64,000 bases of DNA, taken from Pectobacterium actinidiae (GTDB taxonomy: Bacteria; Pseudomonadota; Gammaproteobacteria; Enterobacterales; Enterobacteriaceae). The notes below the pieces were generated by a model. The model searched no databases. It was not told the origin of the DNA and worked only from the letters and a program-made list of their open reading frames with translations. Positions 8,658-19,529 of the stretch are shown piece after piece. A program made the translations under genes and the position numbers. The stretch's first letter is position 1; every line of letters starts with the position of its first letter. The stretch is from NCBI RefSeq assembly GCF_000803315.1, contig NZ_JRMH01000001.1, positions 2,852,001 through 2,916,000 on the forward strand, given 5' to 3'.

Positions 8658-9982
8658 ATGAGTATAGAGAGGAAAGTGCCAGAGGTTCGTTTTAAAGGGT
8701 TTAGTGGGGAGTGGGAAAACCTAACGTTGGGTGATCTTGGTTCTGTCGCCATGAATAAAAGAATTTTTAAGCATCAAACGACCATAAACGGTGACGTTCC
8801 ATTCTTTAAAATAGGTACGTTTGGAAAGAAACCTGATGCTTTTATTAGTAAAGTTTTATTTGATGAATATAAAGCAAAATACCCATATCCAGTTGCAGGA
8901 GACCTCCTACTGTCAGCTTCTGGAAGTATTGGTCGCGTTGTTGAATACAAAGGGGAAGAGCAATACTTTCAGGACTCAAATATTGTTTGGCTAAAACATG
9001 ATGGAAATATAGACAATACTTTCTTAAAGGTTTTTTATTCAATTGTTAAATGGAGTGGGCTAGAAGGCAGCACTATCCAACGACTCTACAACAAAAATAT
9101 CTTAGACACCGAAATTAGTACACCTGAAAGACAAGAACAAATCGCCATCGGCAACTACTTCCAAAAGCTAGACACGCTGATCAACCAACACCAACAAAAG
9201 CATGACAAGCTCAGCAATATTAAAAAAGCCATGCTGGAAAAAATGTTCCCCAAACAAGGCGAAACCATACCAGAAATCCGCTTTAAAGGATTTAGTGGGG
9301 AGTGGGATGAAATCAGGTTCATCACGACAGGTGTCCGGCTGATAAAAATACACCGTCCTGCTCAGCGATAACGTCCTGCATGCCTGGCGTATGCTCATCG
9401 TAAACTGCGCGGTCAGGTAACTGACGAGCTCACGCTTTATCGCTGGTTTTAAAGCTTTTTTTCGATGACATCTTTCAGAGCACGACACTCAAGACTCAGA
9501 TCGGCAAACATCTGTTTGAGACGACGATTTTCGTCCTCCAGATCTTTCATCTTTTTGATATCAGAGGCTTCCATACCGCCAAACTTCGCTTTCCAGTTGT
9601 AATAGCTGGCTTCGGAAATGCCGGCTTCGCGGCAGACATCCTTGACGGTACGTCCAGCTTCGACAGACTTCAAAACGGCAATGATCTGGTGTTCAGTGAA
9701 TCGGGCTTTACGCATGACGATCTCCTCAGGGAACATGCTCAATATGTCGGAAGATCTCTAAAAGTGAATGGTTCGGTTTAGCGGGATACTTACAGGACAG
9801 CTAAAGGGGTAAGTCAGAAAGTTTTAGCTAATCTAAACGTTTCTATACCCACTGATTTGGTCGAGCAGGCTGCTATAGGCAACTACTTTCGAAAGCTGGA
9901 TTACCTAATCAACAAACACCAACAACAAATTACCAAACTCAATAACATCAAGCAGGCCTGCTTGAGCAAAATGTTTGTATAG
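8658..9982 (+). pseudogene. hsdS: Type I restriction specificity subunit, interrupted
   Basis: The 5' part (8658 to about 9312) encodes the first target-recognition domain. PEVRFKGFSGEW opens it, a conserved coiled-coil spacer follows (IAIGNYFQKLDTLINQHQQKH), and the second domain begins with PEIRFKGFSGEWDE. There the gene is cut by IS3-family DNA. The 3' part resumes at 9795 and reads IPTDLVEQAAIGNYFRKLDYLINKH to a TAG at 9980-9982. Most of the second recognition domain is missing, so the IS is accompanied by a deletion. ATG 8658 has AAGGG nine bases upstream. Confidence 0.88.
9315..9794 (-). mobile_element. IS3-family element remnant (IS407-like)
   Basis: On the minus strand, orfA (9449-9715, 88 residues) begins MRKARFTEHQIIAVLKSVEAG, a typical IS3-family HTH protein with a leucine-zipper-like tail. 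It is followed by the first 55 or so residues of orfB (about 9315-9488), which stops at RDEP where hsdS DNA begins. The outer end is TGTAAGTATCCCGC on the minus strand, ending at 9794. The catalytic DDE part of orfB and the other inverted repeat are lost, so it cannot move by itself. The IS407-like subgroup is a tentative call. Confidence 0.8.
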
Positions 9983-12900
9983 GGAGTGCACATGATCACC
10001 TTTAAAACCGAAGCGCAATTTGAGCAGGCCTTTATTGAGGTACTCACCAACAAAGGTTGGGAGTCGGAGATACTCAAAAACAAAACCGAAGCCGATTTAC
10101 TACAAAACTGGGCAAACATTTTGTTTGAAAACAACCGCCAGCGGGATCGCTTGAACGATGTACCGCTTACCGCGACTGAAATGCAGCAAATTATTGAGCA
10201 AATCAAAGAGCTTAAAACCCCGCTCAAGCTCAACGGTTTAATCAACGGTAAAACCGTGGCCATTAAGCGTGATAACCCTACAGATACCTTGCATATGGGC
10301 AAAGAAGTCAGCTTAAAAATCTACGATCGTCAGGAAATTGCCGCCGGACAAAGCCGTTACCAAATTGTGCAGCAACCCAAATTTGAACGCGGCAGCCCTT
10401 TGCGTAATGACCGCCGTGGCGATGTGCTGCTACTGATTAACGGCATGCCGGTGATCCATGTAGAACTAAAGCGCAGCGGCATACCCGTTAGCCAGGCAGT
10501 AAATCAAATTGAAAAGTACAGCAAAGAGGGCGTATTTAGCGATCTATTTTCGCTCATCCAGGTGTTTGTAGCTATGGAGCCCAACGAGGCCAAATACTTT
10601 TCCAACCCAGGGCTAGACGGCAAGTTTAACCCCGACTATCAATTCAACTGGGCCGATTTTAATAACGAACCCATGAACTACTGGAAAGACATCGCCTCTA
10701 CCTTGCTTTCTATCCCGATGGCGCACCAGTTGATTGGCTTTTATACCGTTGCCGACGATACCGATGGCGTGCTTAAAGTGATGCGCAGTTATCAGTATTA
10801 CGCCGCCAATGCGATATCTGACAAAGTGGCCAAAACCAACTGGCAGCAACTGGGTAGCGCGGCCAATAATCCCGATCGCCTCGGGGGTTACGTGTGGCAT
10901 ACCACGGGTTCGGGTAAAACCATGACCAGCTTTAAATCGGCGCAGTTGATCGCACAATCCAAAGATGCCGATAAAGTAATTTTTTTAATTGACAGGATTG
11001 AGCTAGGTACTCAGTCGCTCGCAGAATACCGCAATTTTGCGGGCGATGGTGAAGACGTTCAAGCCACCGAAAATACTCACGTGCTTATTACCAAATTAAA
11101 AAGCACCGATCCCGCCGATACCTTAATTGTTAGCTCCATTCAAAAAATGAGTAATATTTTTGAAGCAGTAAATGATGAAGGCGTAGCCACCAACGCTGGA
11201 GATATTGAAAAAATTCGCGCTAAGCGTTTGGTGTTTATTGTCGATGAGGCACACCGCTCTACCTTTGGCGACATGCTGATTATTATTAAACGTACCTTTC
11301 CGCGCGCCTTATTTTTTGGGTTTACCGGTACACCAATTCAAGAAGAAAACGAAAAAAACGGCAATACCACCAGTACCGTATTTGGCAACGAGCTACACCG
11401 TTACAGCATCGCCGATGGCATACGCGATGGCAACGTGCTGGGCTTTGACCCTTACAAAGTTCCAACTTTTAGAGACAGTGATCTAAGACAAGCGGTGGCG
11501 TTAGAACAAGCCAAAGCCAACACGGTGATGGAGGCCATGGATAACCCAGCCAAAAAGAAAAAGTTTAACCATTTTATGAATGATGTGCCTATGGTTGGTT
11601 ATAAAGATGCCACTGGCAAATACCACAAAGGCATTGAAGATTATGTGCCTAAAAGCCAATATTTAAGCGAAACTCACCAAGCCAAAGTGGTGGAAGATAT
11701 TCTGTATAAATGGGATGTGCTCAGCCAAGGCAATAAATTCCACGCCATTTTGGCCACTAATAGCATTGCCGAAGCCATTGACTATTACCGTCATTTAAAA
11801 GCCGCCAAACCTGAACTTAAAGTATCGGCCCTGTTTGATCCGAACATTGATAACGACGGCAGTGGCGACCGTGGCCCCACCTTTAAAGGCGATGGCCTGG
11901 AAGAAATTATGGCCGACTATAACGCGCGTTATGGCCAGGATTTTGATTTTGCCCGCCATGCAGCCTTTAAAAAAGATTTAGCGGCTCGGCTTGCCCATAA
12001 AAAGCCTTACGAGCGCATTCATACCGAGCCTTCAAAGCAATTAGATTTACTGATTGTGGTGGATCAAATGCTCACTGGCTTTGACTCTAAATGGCTTAAC
12101 ACCTTGTATTTAGACAAGGTAATTAAATACCAAAATATTATTCAGGCGTTTTCACGCACCAATCGCTTGTTTGGGCCGGACAAACCCCACGGGATTATCC
12201 GCTATTATCGCTATCCGCACACCATGGAGCAGCACATTAACGCTGCGGTAAAACTCTATTCCGGCGACAAGCCTATCGGCCTCTTCGTAGATAAGTTAGA
12301 AAGCAATCTTAAAGCCATAAATGAATTAGTGGCTGAAATCACCGAACTGTTTGTCAGCGCAGGTGTTGAGAACTTTGAAAAACTGCCAGAAGATATAGAA
12401 GACAGTGCCCAATTCGCCAAATTATTTAACACCTTTAGCCAGCATCTCGAAGCGGCTAAAGTACAAGGTTTACATTGGGAACAGTCGGTCTATTCCTTTA
12501 CTGAAAATGATGTAGAACATGAGGTAACGCTGGCTATAGACGAACAAACTTACCTGAGCCTAGCCCTGCGCTATAAAGAATTGGTAGGCAAAGGTGATGG
12601 CGGTGGCGCGGGGGCGGCGATGTGCCTTTTGATATCAGTGGCTATTTAACTGAAATAGATACTGGAAAAATCGATGCCGACTATATGAACAGCCGCTTTG
12701 ATAAATTTTTAAAAGAGCTGAACAAACATCAAGACTCTGCGAGCATTGAAACCACCTTAAATGAGCTGCACAAGTCGTTTGCATCGCTCACCCAAAGCGA
12801 GCAAAAGTACGCCAAGCTCTTCTTGCACGACTTGCAGCGCGGCGATGCGCAGTTACTTGAAGGCTATACTTTTAGAGACTACATCAACACCTACAAAGAT

Positions 12901-13177
12901 AATGCTGAAAATGCACAATTAAACGCCGTTGTTAATGCTCTTGGTTTAGATAAAGGACTCCTCATAGCATTAATGGCTGATAGTGTTAATGATAAGAATC
13001 TCAACGACTTTGGTCGCTTTGACGCACTAAAAGAATCGGTAGATAAAGCAAAAGCCAAGGTCTACTTTGAAAAACAAGACGGCGTAACCATACCTCTTTT
13101 TAAACTGAATATTCGCATTGAGCAGTTTTTAAAGCGGTTTATTTTGGCACAAACAGATGATTTCTTGGGTGATAGTG

Positions 13178-14234
13178 GGCTTTGTTGAATAGATCGAACT
13201 TTCGGCGGGAAACAGGATCAGATCGCTCTCACCCCTGACAGAGCGTGGCGCACCGTGGCAAAGCAAAAGTTCAAAATCACCAATTGGAAAACCTACAACC
13301 ACGCACTCCGTCAACGGGGTTCGCTGACTGTCTGGGTCAGCGACGACGCCACTGCTGCATGGTACGACAAGGCACAACCAAAGCGGCGCGGCAGGCCGCT
13401 GCGCTACACGGATACCGCGATAACTACCGCGCTGATGCTCAAAAGCGTTTTCGGCCTTACGCTGCGGGCGCTGCAAGGATTTATCGACTCGGTTTTCCTG
13501 ATGACGGGAGTGTCGTTGCGCTGCCCGGATTACACCAGCATCAGCAAGCGGGCTCAGAACGTCGACATCAATATCAAGACGCCGACGCGCGGCGAGATAG
13601 CGCTTCTGGTCATCGACTCCACCGGACTGAAAGTGTTCGGCGAAGGGGAGTGGAAGGTGAAAAAGCACGGCGCGGAGAAACGGCGGGTGTGGCGCAAGCT
13701 GCATCTGGCAGCGGACGCGGCCACGCATGAAATCGTGTGCGCGGACTTGTCATTGAGTGGCGTGACGGACGCACAGACGTTGCCGGGTCTGATAGGCCAG
13801 ACGCAGCGGAAGATAAAGGAAGCGGTGGCAGACGGCGCTTATGATGTCCGCTACTGTCATGACAGTCTGAAGAGGAAGAAAATCAGGCCGGTGATCCCGC
13901 CGCGCAGTGGTGCGACCTACTGGCCTTTGGCGCATTACCCGGAACGGAATCAGGCGGTAGCGTATCAGAGGCTGTCGGGGAGCAATGAGAAATGGAAAGA
14001 GAAAGTGGGCTATCACATACGTTCAGTGGCGGAAACGGCGATGTCGCGGATAAAGAAAGTGTGTGGCGGACGGCTGACGCTGCGAAACTATGATGCACAG
14101 GTAGGCGAAGCCATGGCGTTGGTGAAAGCGTTAAATCTCATGACGTTGCTGGGTATGCCAAACAGTGTGCGTATTGCCTGACAGAGATGGAAACGGCTTT
14201 GCCGTATCTCGAAAATTATTTATTCAACAAAGCG
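13178..14234 (+). mobile_element. Complete IS903-like insertion sequence (IS5 family)
   Basis: The element is 1057 bp, exactly the IS903 length. Its ends are GGCTTTGTTGAATAGATC (13178) and the inverse of GCTTTGTTGAATAAAT (14219-14233); the outermost base of the right end does not match the left. The nine bases GTGATAGTG flank it on both sides (13169-13177 and 14235-14243), a perfect target duplication of the size IS903 makes. Insertion is therefore recent relative to the other damage in this locus. Confidence 0.95.
13255..14181 (+). CDS. IS5-family transposase (IS903 group)
   Basis: A 308-residue DDE transposase that cuts and pastes the surrounding element. It starts at GTG with MAKQKFKITNW, contains LLVIDSTGLKVFGEGEW (first catalytic Asp, near residue 122), the second Asp region VADGAYDVR and the C-terminal Y-(2)-R-(3)-E-type IRSVAETAMSRIKK signature. 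The length matches IS903 transposases (about 307 residues), and no frameshift is seen, so it may be active. The GTG start, where relatives usually use ATG, would lower expression. Confidence 0.95.
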   Translation: MAKQKFKITNWKTYNHALRQRGSLTVWVSDDATAAWYDKAQPKRRGRPLRYTDTAITTALMLKSVFGLTLRALQGFIDSVFLMTGVSLRCPDYTSISKRAQNVDINIKTPTRGEIALLVIDSTGLKVFGEGEWKVKKHGAEKRRVWRKLHLAADAATHEIVCADLSLSGVTDAQTLPGLIGQTQRKIKEAVADGAYDVRYCHDSLKRKKIRPVIPPRSGATYWPLAHYPERNQAVAYQRLSGSNEKWKEKVGYHIRSVAETAMSRIKKVCGGRLTLRNYDAQVGEAMALVKALNLMTLLGMPNSVRIA

Positions 14235-14336
14235 GTGATAGTGATGTTGTTGATGAAGTGATGTAATGGACAGCATCCCTCAGCGTAAGTCCTGCCACAC
14301 TTATGCTGAGTGTTCTTTTTTCAAAGGAACTGCACC

Positions 14337-14399
14337 ATGAACTCGATAAAAGTCATTAGTATCGGTCTGGCTAAATCTGTCTTTCAGAACTGCGTCTAC
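14337..14399 (+). mobile_element. IS110-family transposase start, remnant
   Basis: ATG 14337 begins MNSIKVISIGLAKSVFQNC, which fits the N terminus of IS110-family DEDD transposases, where the Asp of the first catalytic motif would be expected in the IGLAKS region (IDLAKS in many relatives; here Gly). After about 20 residues the similarity ends. The rest of the 14267-14536 gap holds only the integrase terminator. Confidence 0.65.
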
Positions 14400-14453
14400 C
14401 GGAAAATAAATACTACTTCCCATCATTGTTTCCTTTTAGATTCATTAAATTGC

Positions 14454-14479
14454 AAAAAAGTCTCTGTCTTTTGACAGAG
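14454..14479 (-). terminator. Rho-independent terminator of the first integrase
   Basis: Arms CTCTGTC (14462-14468) and GACAGAG (14473-14479) with a 4-base loop; on the minus strand the stem is followed by six T (A tract at 14454-14459). It lies 58 bases past the integrase stop. Confidence 0.8.
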
Positions 14480-14536
14480 GCTTTCTGTGACATGAAATTA
14501 TTGAATGAGACGTATTACCATAAAAATTGATGTTGA

Positions 14537-15802
14537 TTATTTGAATGGATTATTTACTTTTGTGTAATCAAAAGGCGATATAACGTGCTGCCTATTCGCA
14601 TCGAGAAAATCAGCCCACCATTGCAGCATCAGCTTACGTTCGTCGAGATGCTCCGCCTTGTGGATATATGCCGCCCGGACGCCGTTACGCTCCTGATGGC
14701 TCATCTGCCGTTCCACAGCATCTCTAGACCACAACCCTGACTCAATCAGTGAACTACAGGCCATAGTGCGAAAGCCGTGACCACACACTTCCGTTTTGGT
14801 GTCGTAGCCCATCGTTTGCAGCGCTTTGTTTACCGTCCCCTCACTAACGGGTTTTCGTGACGAATGGTCGCCAATGAAAACCAGTTCACAATGCCCACTC
14901 ACCTCTCTGATCTTTTTAAGGATCTCCAGTGCCTGACGGCTTAGTGGAACAAGATGTGGTGTGTGCATTTTTGAACCGCGCTCGGAGAATTTCACTCCGG
15001 GGATCGGTTCACGTTCAGGGGGAATCGTCCACAACGCTCGTTCAAAGTCGATTTCCGGCCAGCGGGCAAAACGCAGTTCACTGGAACGGATAAAAATCAG
15101 CAAGGAAAGATTTATCACCCACTTGGTAAACTCACGGCCTTTATAGCCATCTATACGGCCAAATAGTTCATGTAAGCGTTCGAGTTCCAACGCAGGGCGG
15201 TGTTCGACTTTGCCGGGCATAATCGCCCCTGCCATATCTTGCGCCGGGTTATAGTCAATCAGGCCGTTTTGTACGGCATAGGTCATAATGGCAGTCACGC
15301 GTTGTTTTAGGCGTTTAGCCACTTCTAAGCGTCCAGAGCGTTCGACGCTTTTAATCGGTGTCAGCAAGTCGCGTGTTTTCAGATCTGAGATGTGTTTGCT
15401 ACCGATAGCGGGGAAAATATTGTCGCTGAGACTTTTCAGGATACGTTCAGCATGGGATTCCGACCACTTCTTATTATCAGTATGCCAAGCGCGAGCAACA
15501 GCCTCGAAGGTTTGCTCATCATCTTGTTGTTGCGTTTTGACTGCTTTTTTATGCTCGTTGGGATCAACGCCAGCAGCAATAAGTTTTCGTGCCTCATCGC
15601 GTTTCTGACGCGCTTCAGAAAGGGGAACCTCCGGGTAGACACCTAGCGCCAGCGTCTTTTCTTTGCCATCCGAACGATAGCGTAAGCGCCAATATTTAGA
15701 CCCGTTGGTATGAACCAGAAGAAACATACCGTTTCCATCGGTAAGTTTATAAGGCTTCTCTTCCGGTTTTGCTGAACGTACCTTGATGTCCGTGAGTGCC
15801 AT
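14537..15802 (-). CDS. P4-type tyrosine integrase at tRNA-Leu
   Basis: A 421-residue site-specific recombinase. The N-terminal DUF4102-like domain begins MALTDIKVRSAKPEEKPYKL, followed by a SAM-like core-binding domain and a C-terminal catalytic domain. The catalytic residues are visible: Arg in FIRSSELRF, the HxxR of CGHGFRTM, His of MSHQERN and the Tyr of AAYIHKAEHL. Its 5' end is 200 bases from the 3' end of tRNA-Leu, the usual arrangement of tRNA-borne islands, so it probably mobilised the DNA to the left. It is a clear paralogue of the integrase at 24774-26045, with the C-terminal 60 residues especially alike. Confidence 0.93.
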   Translation of the reverse strand: MALTDIKVRSAKPEEKPYKLTDGNGMFLLVHTNGSKYWRLRYRSDGKEKTLALGVYPEVPLSEARQKRDEARKLIAAGVDPNEHKKAVKTQQQDDEQTFEAVARAWHTDNKKWSESHAERILKSLSDNIFPAIGSKHISDLKTRDLLTPIKSVERSGRLEVAKRLKQRVTAIMTYAVQNGLIDYNPAQDMAGAIMPGKVEHRPALELERLHELFGRIDGYKGREFTKWVINLSLLIFIRSSELRFARWPEIDFERALWTIPPEREPIPGVKFSERGSKMHTPHLVPLSRQALEILKKIREVSGHCELVFIGDHSSRKPVSEGTVNKALQTMGYDTKTEVCGHGFRTMACSSLIESGLWSRDAVERQMSHQERNGVRAAYIHKAEHLDERKLMLQWWADFLDANRQHVISPFDYTKVNNPFK

Positions 15803-16005
15803 AATGCTTTTCCTTCAATAAATGCGTTATTGAGGGTACAAGGATTTACCATACTGAAGTATACCCGCAATTGTACCCGCACAAGCAAGTTGATGTCAGT
15901 TGAATTGTGTTGACGTAGGAAGAGTATGGAATGAAGGAGAAGCCAGTAAAACCGTGGGTTTTAGGCAAAAAAATAGACGTCGGTTGACGTCTATTGATTT
16001 ATCAA

Positions 16006-16092
16006 TGGTGCCCGGGGCGGGACTTGAACCCGCACAGCGCGAACGCCGAGGGATTTTAAATCCCTTGTGTCTACCGATTTCACCACCCGGGC
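16006..16092 (-). tRNA. leuZ: tRNA-Leu(UAA)
   Basis: 87 bases with a long variable arm, anticodon TAA in the loop after GGGATT, and an encoded CCA (16006-16008). Its 3' end faces the integrase, so it is the likely attachment site of the island to the left. Same position as E. coli leuZ. Confidence 0.97.
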
Positions 16093-16100
16093 TTAAATAT

Positions 16101-16174
16101 TGGAGGCGCGTTCCGGAGTCGAACCGGACTAGACGGATTTGCAATCCGCTACATAACCGCTTTGTTAACGCGCC
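16101..16174 (-). tRNA. cysT: tRNA-Cys(GCA)
   Basis: 74 bases, anticodon GCA, encoded CCA. It lies 8 bases upstream of tRNA-Leu and is probably cotranscribed with it and tRNA-Gly, as in E. coli glyW-cysT-leuZ. Confidence 0.97.
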
Positions 16175-16225
16175 AAAATATTTAGGTCTTAGTGACCAAC
16201 ATCCGCAATTGCCGATGTTTTAAAT

Positions 16226-16301
<76 letters not shown>

Positions 16302-16440
16302 AACACAGAACTCACTGATTATCTTAACTTCTTACAAACCAGCGTTGCTGTTGATGCGGTGCATTCTACTGACCTGACGCGATGAGTCAATAAAATTATC
16401 AGGTAACCGCGTTCGTTTGCTGGTTTTTACGGCGCTTCGA

Positions 16441-16989
16441 TCAAGGTTCAAGCAGATCGTGTCGCGCGGCGTTCAAATATTGAAACATGGACCAGAAAGT
16501 CAGTACAGCCGCGATGTACAACGCCACAACACCGACACCTTCAACAATGCGTTCAGGGCGCCATAGCAAAGCAAAAAGTGCCATCATCTGGGCCGTAGTT
16601 TTAACCTTCCCTATCCACGACACCGCAACGCTACTTCTCTTGCCAATTTCAGCCATCCACTCTCGCAATGCTGAAATGATGATTTCCCGTGCGATCATTG
16701 TCGCTGCTGGCAGCGTAATCCACCAAGAGTGATAGTATTCTGCAACCAGTACCAGCGCGACAGCCACCATCACTTTATCCGCAACAGGATCGAGGAAGGC
16801 ACCAAAACGCGTGGTCTGTTTCCAACGGCGGGCAAGGAAACCATCAAACCAATCCGTCACGGCAGCAAACACGAAAATCAACGCGCAGAGCAGCGGTGCC
16901 CAGACGAATGGAAGATAAAACGCCAGCACGAAAAACGGAATAAGAGCAACACGAAACAGGGTAAGCAACGTCGGTATATTAAATTGCAT
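16441..16989 (-). CDS. pgsA: CDP-diacylglycerol--glycerol-3-phosphate 3-phosphatidyltransferase
   Basis: Inner-membrane enzyme making phosphatidylglycerophosphate from CDP-diacylglycerol and glycerol 3-phosphate, the committed step to phosphatidylglycerol and cardiolipin. At 182 residues it equals the E. coli length. The CDP-alcohol phosphotransferase signature [19 protein letters not shown] (about residues 48-66, continuing PVAD) holds the catalytic Asp residues, and several membrane helices surround it. It begins 58 bases after uvrC on the same strand, the conserved uvrY-uvrC-pgsA-tRNA order. Confidence 0.97.
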   Translation of the reverse strand: MQFNIPTLLTLFRVALIPFFVLAFYLPFVWAPLLCALIFVFAAVTDWFDGFLARRWKQTTRFGAFLDPVADKVMVAVALVLVAEYYHSWWITLPAATMIAREIIISALREWMAEIGKRSSVAVSWIGKVKTTAQMMALFALLWRPERIVEGVGVVALYIAAVLTFWSMFQYLNAARHDLLEP

Positions 16990-17047
16990 AGCGCTTAGGT
17001 AACTATCTGGCTGGAGTGGATACTAAGAGTATGTTGCAACATTGTCC

Positions 17048-18880
17048 CTAGTGTTTCAATGCATGGAAGATTTTTTCTGCCAATGCATGCGAAATTCCAG
17101 GAACATTTGCAATCTCCTCAATACTGGCATTCATCAAAGGTTGCAGCCCTCCCATGTATTTCAAGAGGGTTTGACGACGTTTAGGGCCGACACCTTCGAT
17201 AAGCTCCAGCGTACTGGTATTTCTTACTTTTGCTCTCTTCTTACGATGTCCGCCAATTGCATGGTCATGCGAATCATCACGAATATGCTGAATAACGTGC
17301 AATGCGGGAGAATCCGGCGGCAGTGCTACGCCCTCGCCCGTCGACTCAAAAAACAGCGTTTCCAGTCCGGCTTTACGATCGCTGCCTTTCGCGACACCAA
17401 GTAACAGAGGCTTGTTTTTATCCCATGATACTTGCAACGAGTCAAACACGGCCTGAGCCTGGCCGAGTTGCCCTTTTCCACCATCGATCACAATGACATC
17501 CGGTATTTTACTGTCATCCAGCGCTTTACCATATCGACGCCGGAGGACTTGTGCCATGGCGGCATAATCATCACCTGGCGTAATGCCACTGATATTATAG
17601 CGGCGATATTCAGAACGTAACGGACCGTTGGCATCAAATACTACACAGGATGCCACAGTCTGTTCCCCCATCGTATGACTGATATCAAAACACTCCATTC
17701 GATGGATTTCTGGCAGTTGCAAGACGTTAGCTAATGCAGACAGACGCTGATGAATTGTGGACTGCTGAGACAATTTTGTGACCAGCGCAGTGGCAGCGTT
17801 CGTCCGCGCCAGTTTTAAATAACGAGCACGATCTCCACGAGGTTTCGTCTGAATTTGTACTTTTCTTCCCGCAACTGCCGTTAGAGACTCCGTCAGCAAA
17901 TCTTTATCGGGCAGAGTGAAATCGAGCAGAATTTCTGTAGGCAACGTTCGGCCTAAGCTGCCCTGTAAATAGAATTGCCCGACAAAAGTCTGCACGACTT
18001 CCCCCAATTCCGTACCGCCAGGCACTTTAGGGAAATAACTCCGGCTGCCAAGCACTTTTCCCTGCCGGATGAATAGGACATAGACGCAAGCCATACCAGC
18101 ATCAAAAGCAACACTGATAACATCCAAATCTTCGCCGTCGCCGGAAACAAATTGTTTTTCCGTCACCCGTCGAACCGCCTGAATCTGATCGCGTATCCGG
18201 GCTGCATCTTCAAAATGCAGGTCGCGACTGGCCGCTTCCATCCGGGAAATGAGTTGATTCAGTACTTGCTGATCTTTGCCAGACAAAAACAGGCGAACAT
18301 AGTCAACCTGCTGTTGATAATCCTCTTCGCTAACCAAACCGCTAACGCAAGGCCCGAGACAGCGACCAATTTGATATTGCAGGCAGGGACGAGAGCGATT
18401 GCGATAAACGCTATTTTCACACTGGCGCACCGGAAATAGTTTTTGCAGCAATATTAGCGTTTCACGCACGGCATTGCCGTTGGGAAATGGGCCGAAGTAT
18501 TCGCCCTTCGCATGCTTAGCCCCACGGTGAACGGCCAAGCGTGGATGCACATCACCACTCAGGAAAATCATGGGATAGGACTTATCGTCGCGCAACAAGA
18601 CGTTATAACGCGGCTGATAAAGCTTGATGTAGTTGTGTTCCAGCAGCAAAGCTTCAGTTTCTGTGTGCGTGATCGTGACATCAATATGCTTGATGCTTTT
18701 GACTAATGCCTCGGTTTTACGGCTGGCAACATGACTGCGGAAATAGCTGGCGAGTCGTTTTTTTAAGTCTTTTGCCTTACCAACGTAGATGACCGTATTA
18801 CCGGCATCATACATCCGGTAGACACCGGGCTGGCTCGTTACCGTTTTTAAAAATGCCGAAGCATCGAAACTCTCACTCAC
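17048..18880 (-). CDS. uvrC: Excinuclease ABC subunit C
   Basis: UvrC makes both incisions in nucleotide excision repair after UvrAB recognises damage. The 610-residue protein has the full domain order: GIY-YIG nuclease ([20 protein letters not shown], residues 19-38), the cysteine cluster [13 protein letters not shown] near 165-177, a UVR domain for UvrB binding near 204-239, the RNase H-like 5' nuclease ([16 protein letters not shown]) and a C-terminal helix-hairpin-helix pair ([19 protein letters not shown]). Its start overlaps the uvrY stop by 8 bases, so the two are cotranscribed. Confidence 0.98.
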   Translation of the reverse strand: MSESFDASAFLKTVTSQPGVYRMYDAGNTVIYVGKAKDLKKRLASYFRSHVASRKTEALVKSIKHIDVTITHTETEALLLEHNYIKLYQPRYNVLLRDDKSYPMIFLSGDVHPRLAVHRGAKHAKGEYFGPFPNGNAVRETLILLQKLFPVRQCENSVYRNRSRPCLQYQIGRCLGPCVSGLVSEEDYQQQVDYVRLFLSGKDQQVLNQLISRMEAASRDLHFEDAARIRDQIQAVRRVTEKQFVSGDGEDLDVISVAFDAGMACVYVLFIRQGKVLGSRSYFPKVPGGTELGEVVQTFVGQFYLQGSLGRTLPTEILLDFTLPDKDLLTESLTAVAGRKVQIQTKPRGDRARYLKLARTNAATALVTKLSQQSTIHQRLSALANVLQLPEIHRMECFDISHTMGEQTVASCVVFDANGPLRSEYRRYNISGITPGDDYAAMAQVLRRRYGKALDDSKIPDVIVIDGGKGQLGQAQAVFDSLQVSWDKNKPLLLGVAKGSDRKAGLETLFFESTGEGVALPPDSPALHVIQHIRDDSHDHAIGGHRKKRAKVRNTSTLELIEGVGPKRRQTLLKYMGGLQPLMNASIEEIANVPGISHALAEKIFHALKH

Positions 18881-19529
18881 TACTTAACAATGTCTCCGCG
18901 GTAAAAAGCCCGTGCTTGATAGCCAGATGGGTCAGCTCTACGTCGCCGTTGATATTCAGCTTGCTAAACATACGGTAACGATAGCTGTTCACTGTTTTAG
19001 GGCTTAGGTTCAGCTGATCTGAGATTTCAGTCACTTTCTGACCCTTCGTTATCATTAGCATAATCTGTAATTCGCGTTCAGACAAACACTCCAGCGGCGC
19101 ATCCGTCTGCGGATCCAACTGGCTTAATGCCATCTGTTGAGCAATATCAGAAGCAATATACCGTTTACCTGCATGTACTGCGCGAATGGCAGAGATCACT
19201 TCCTGAGGGGCGGCAGCTTTACTCACATACCCCGCGGCACCAGCCTGCATCACTTTAGCAGGCAACGGATTCTCAGTGTAAATAGTGAGCATGATAACTT
19301 TTATATCTGGAGTAAAACGCAGGATCTTGCGCGTTGCTTCAAGCCCGCCGATGCCCGGCATGCTCATGTCCATCAGGACAACATCCACATCATTGCTCCG
19401 GCACCATTTGACGGCATCTTCACCGCAGCATGCCTCACCAACCACTTTCAGACCTTTGATATCGTCAAGAATGCGTCGTATCCCTGCCCGCACCAGTTCA
19501 TGGTCATCAACAAGAAAAACGCTAATCAA
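18873..19529 (-). CDS. uvrY: Response regulator UvrY (GacA/ExpA)
   Basis: FixJ/NarL-type regulator partnered with the BarA (ExpS) sensor kinase; in soft-rot bacteria it activates rsmB RNA and so plant-cell-wall enzymes. The receiver domain starts [15 protein letters not shown], with the phosphorylated Asp in [10 protein letters not shown] near residue 54, and the C-terminal LuxR helix-turn-helix reads [18 protein letters not shown] set the start at TTG 19529 because it aligns with E. coli UvrY and has GGAG nine bases upstream; the longer open frame to 19559 adds ten residues absent from the family. A TTG start would keep expression low. Confidence 0.95.
   Translation of the reverse strand: MISVFLVDDHELVRAGIRRILDDIKGLKVVGEACCGEDAVKWCRSNDVDVVLMDMSMPGIGGLEATRKILRFTPDIKVIMLTIYTENPLPAKVMQAGAAGYVSKAAAPQEVISAIRAVHAGKRYIASDIAQQMALSQLDPQTDAPLECLSERELQIMLMITKGQKVTEISDQLNLSPKTVNSYRYRMFSKLNINGDVELTHLAIKHGLFTAETLLSSE

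Larger units (their letters stand above)
9992..14266 (+). pseudogene. hsdR: Type I restriction endonuclease subunit, frameshifted and IS-interrupted
   Basis: HsdR is the ATP-dependent translocase and nuclease of type I systems. Visible are the nuclease motif (DVLLLINGMPVIHVELKRSG, near residue 150), Walker A HTTGSGKTM, the DEAH box VDEAHRSTFG, FGFTGTPI and the C-terminal helicase motifs (QAFSRTNRLF). A one-base loss in the G tract at about 12611-12615 shifts the frame; the reading continues at about 12622. At 13177 an IS903-like element interrupts the gene, and the last residues DVVDEVM with TAA at 14264-14266 lie beyond it. ATG 9992 with AGGGA upstream is the best start. The repaired protein would be about 1070 residues, normal for the family. 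Confidence 0.9.

Noticed and set aside
13245..13730. Open frames overlapping the IS903 transposase on both strands
   Set aside because: They are out-of-frame shadows of the transposase gene with Arg-rich, low-complexity composition and no start site.
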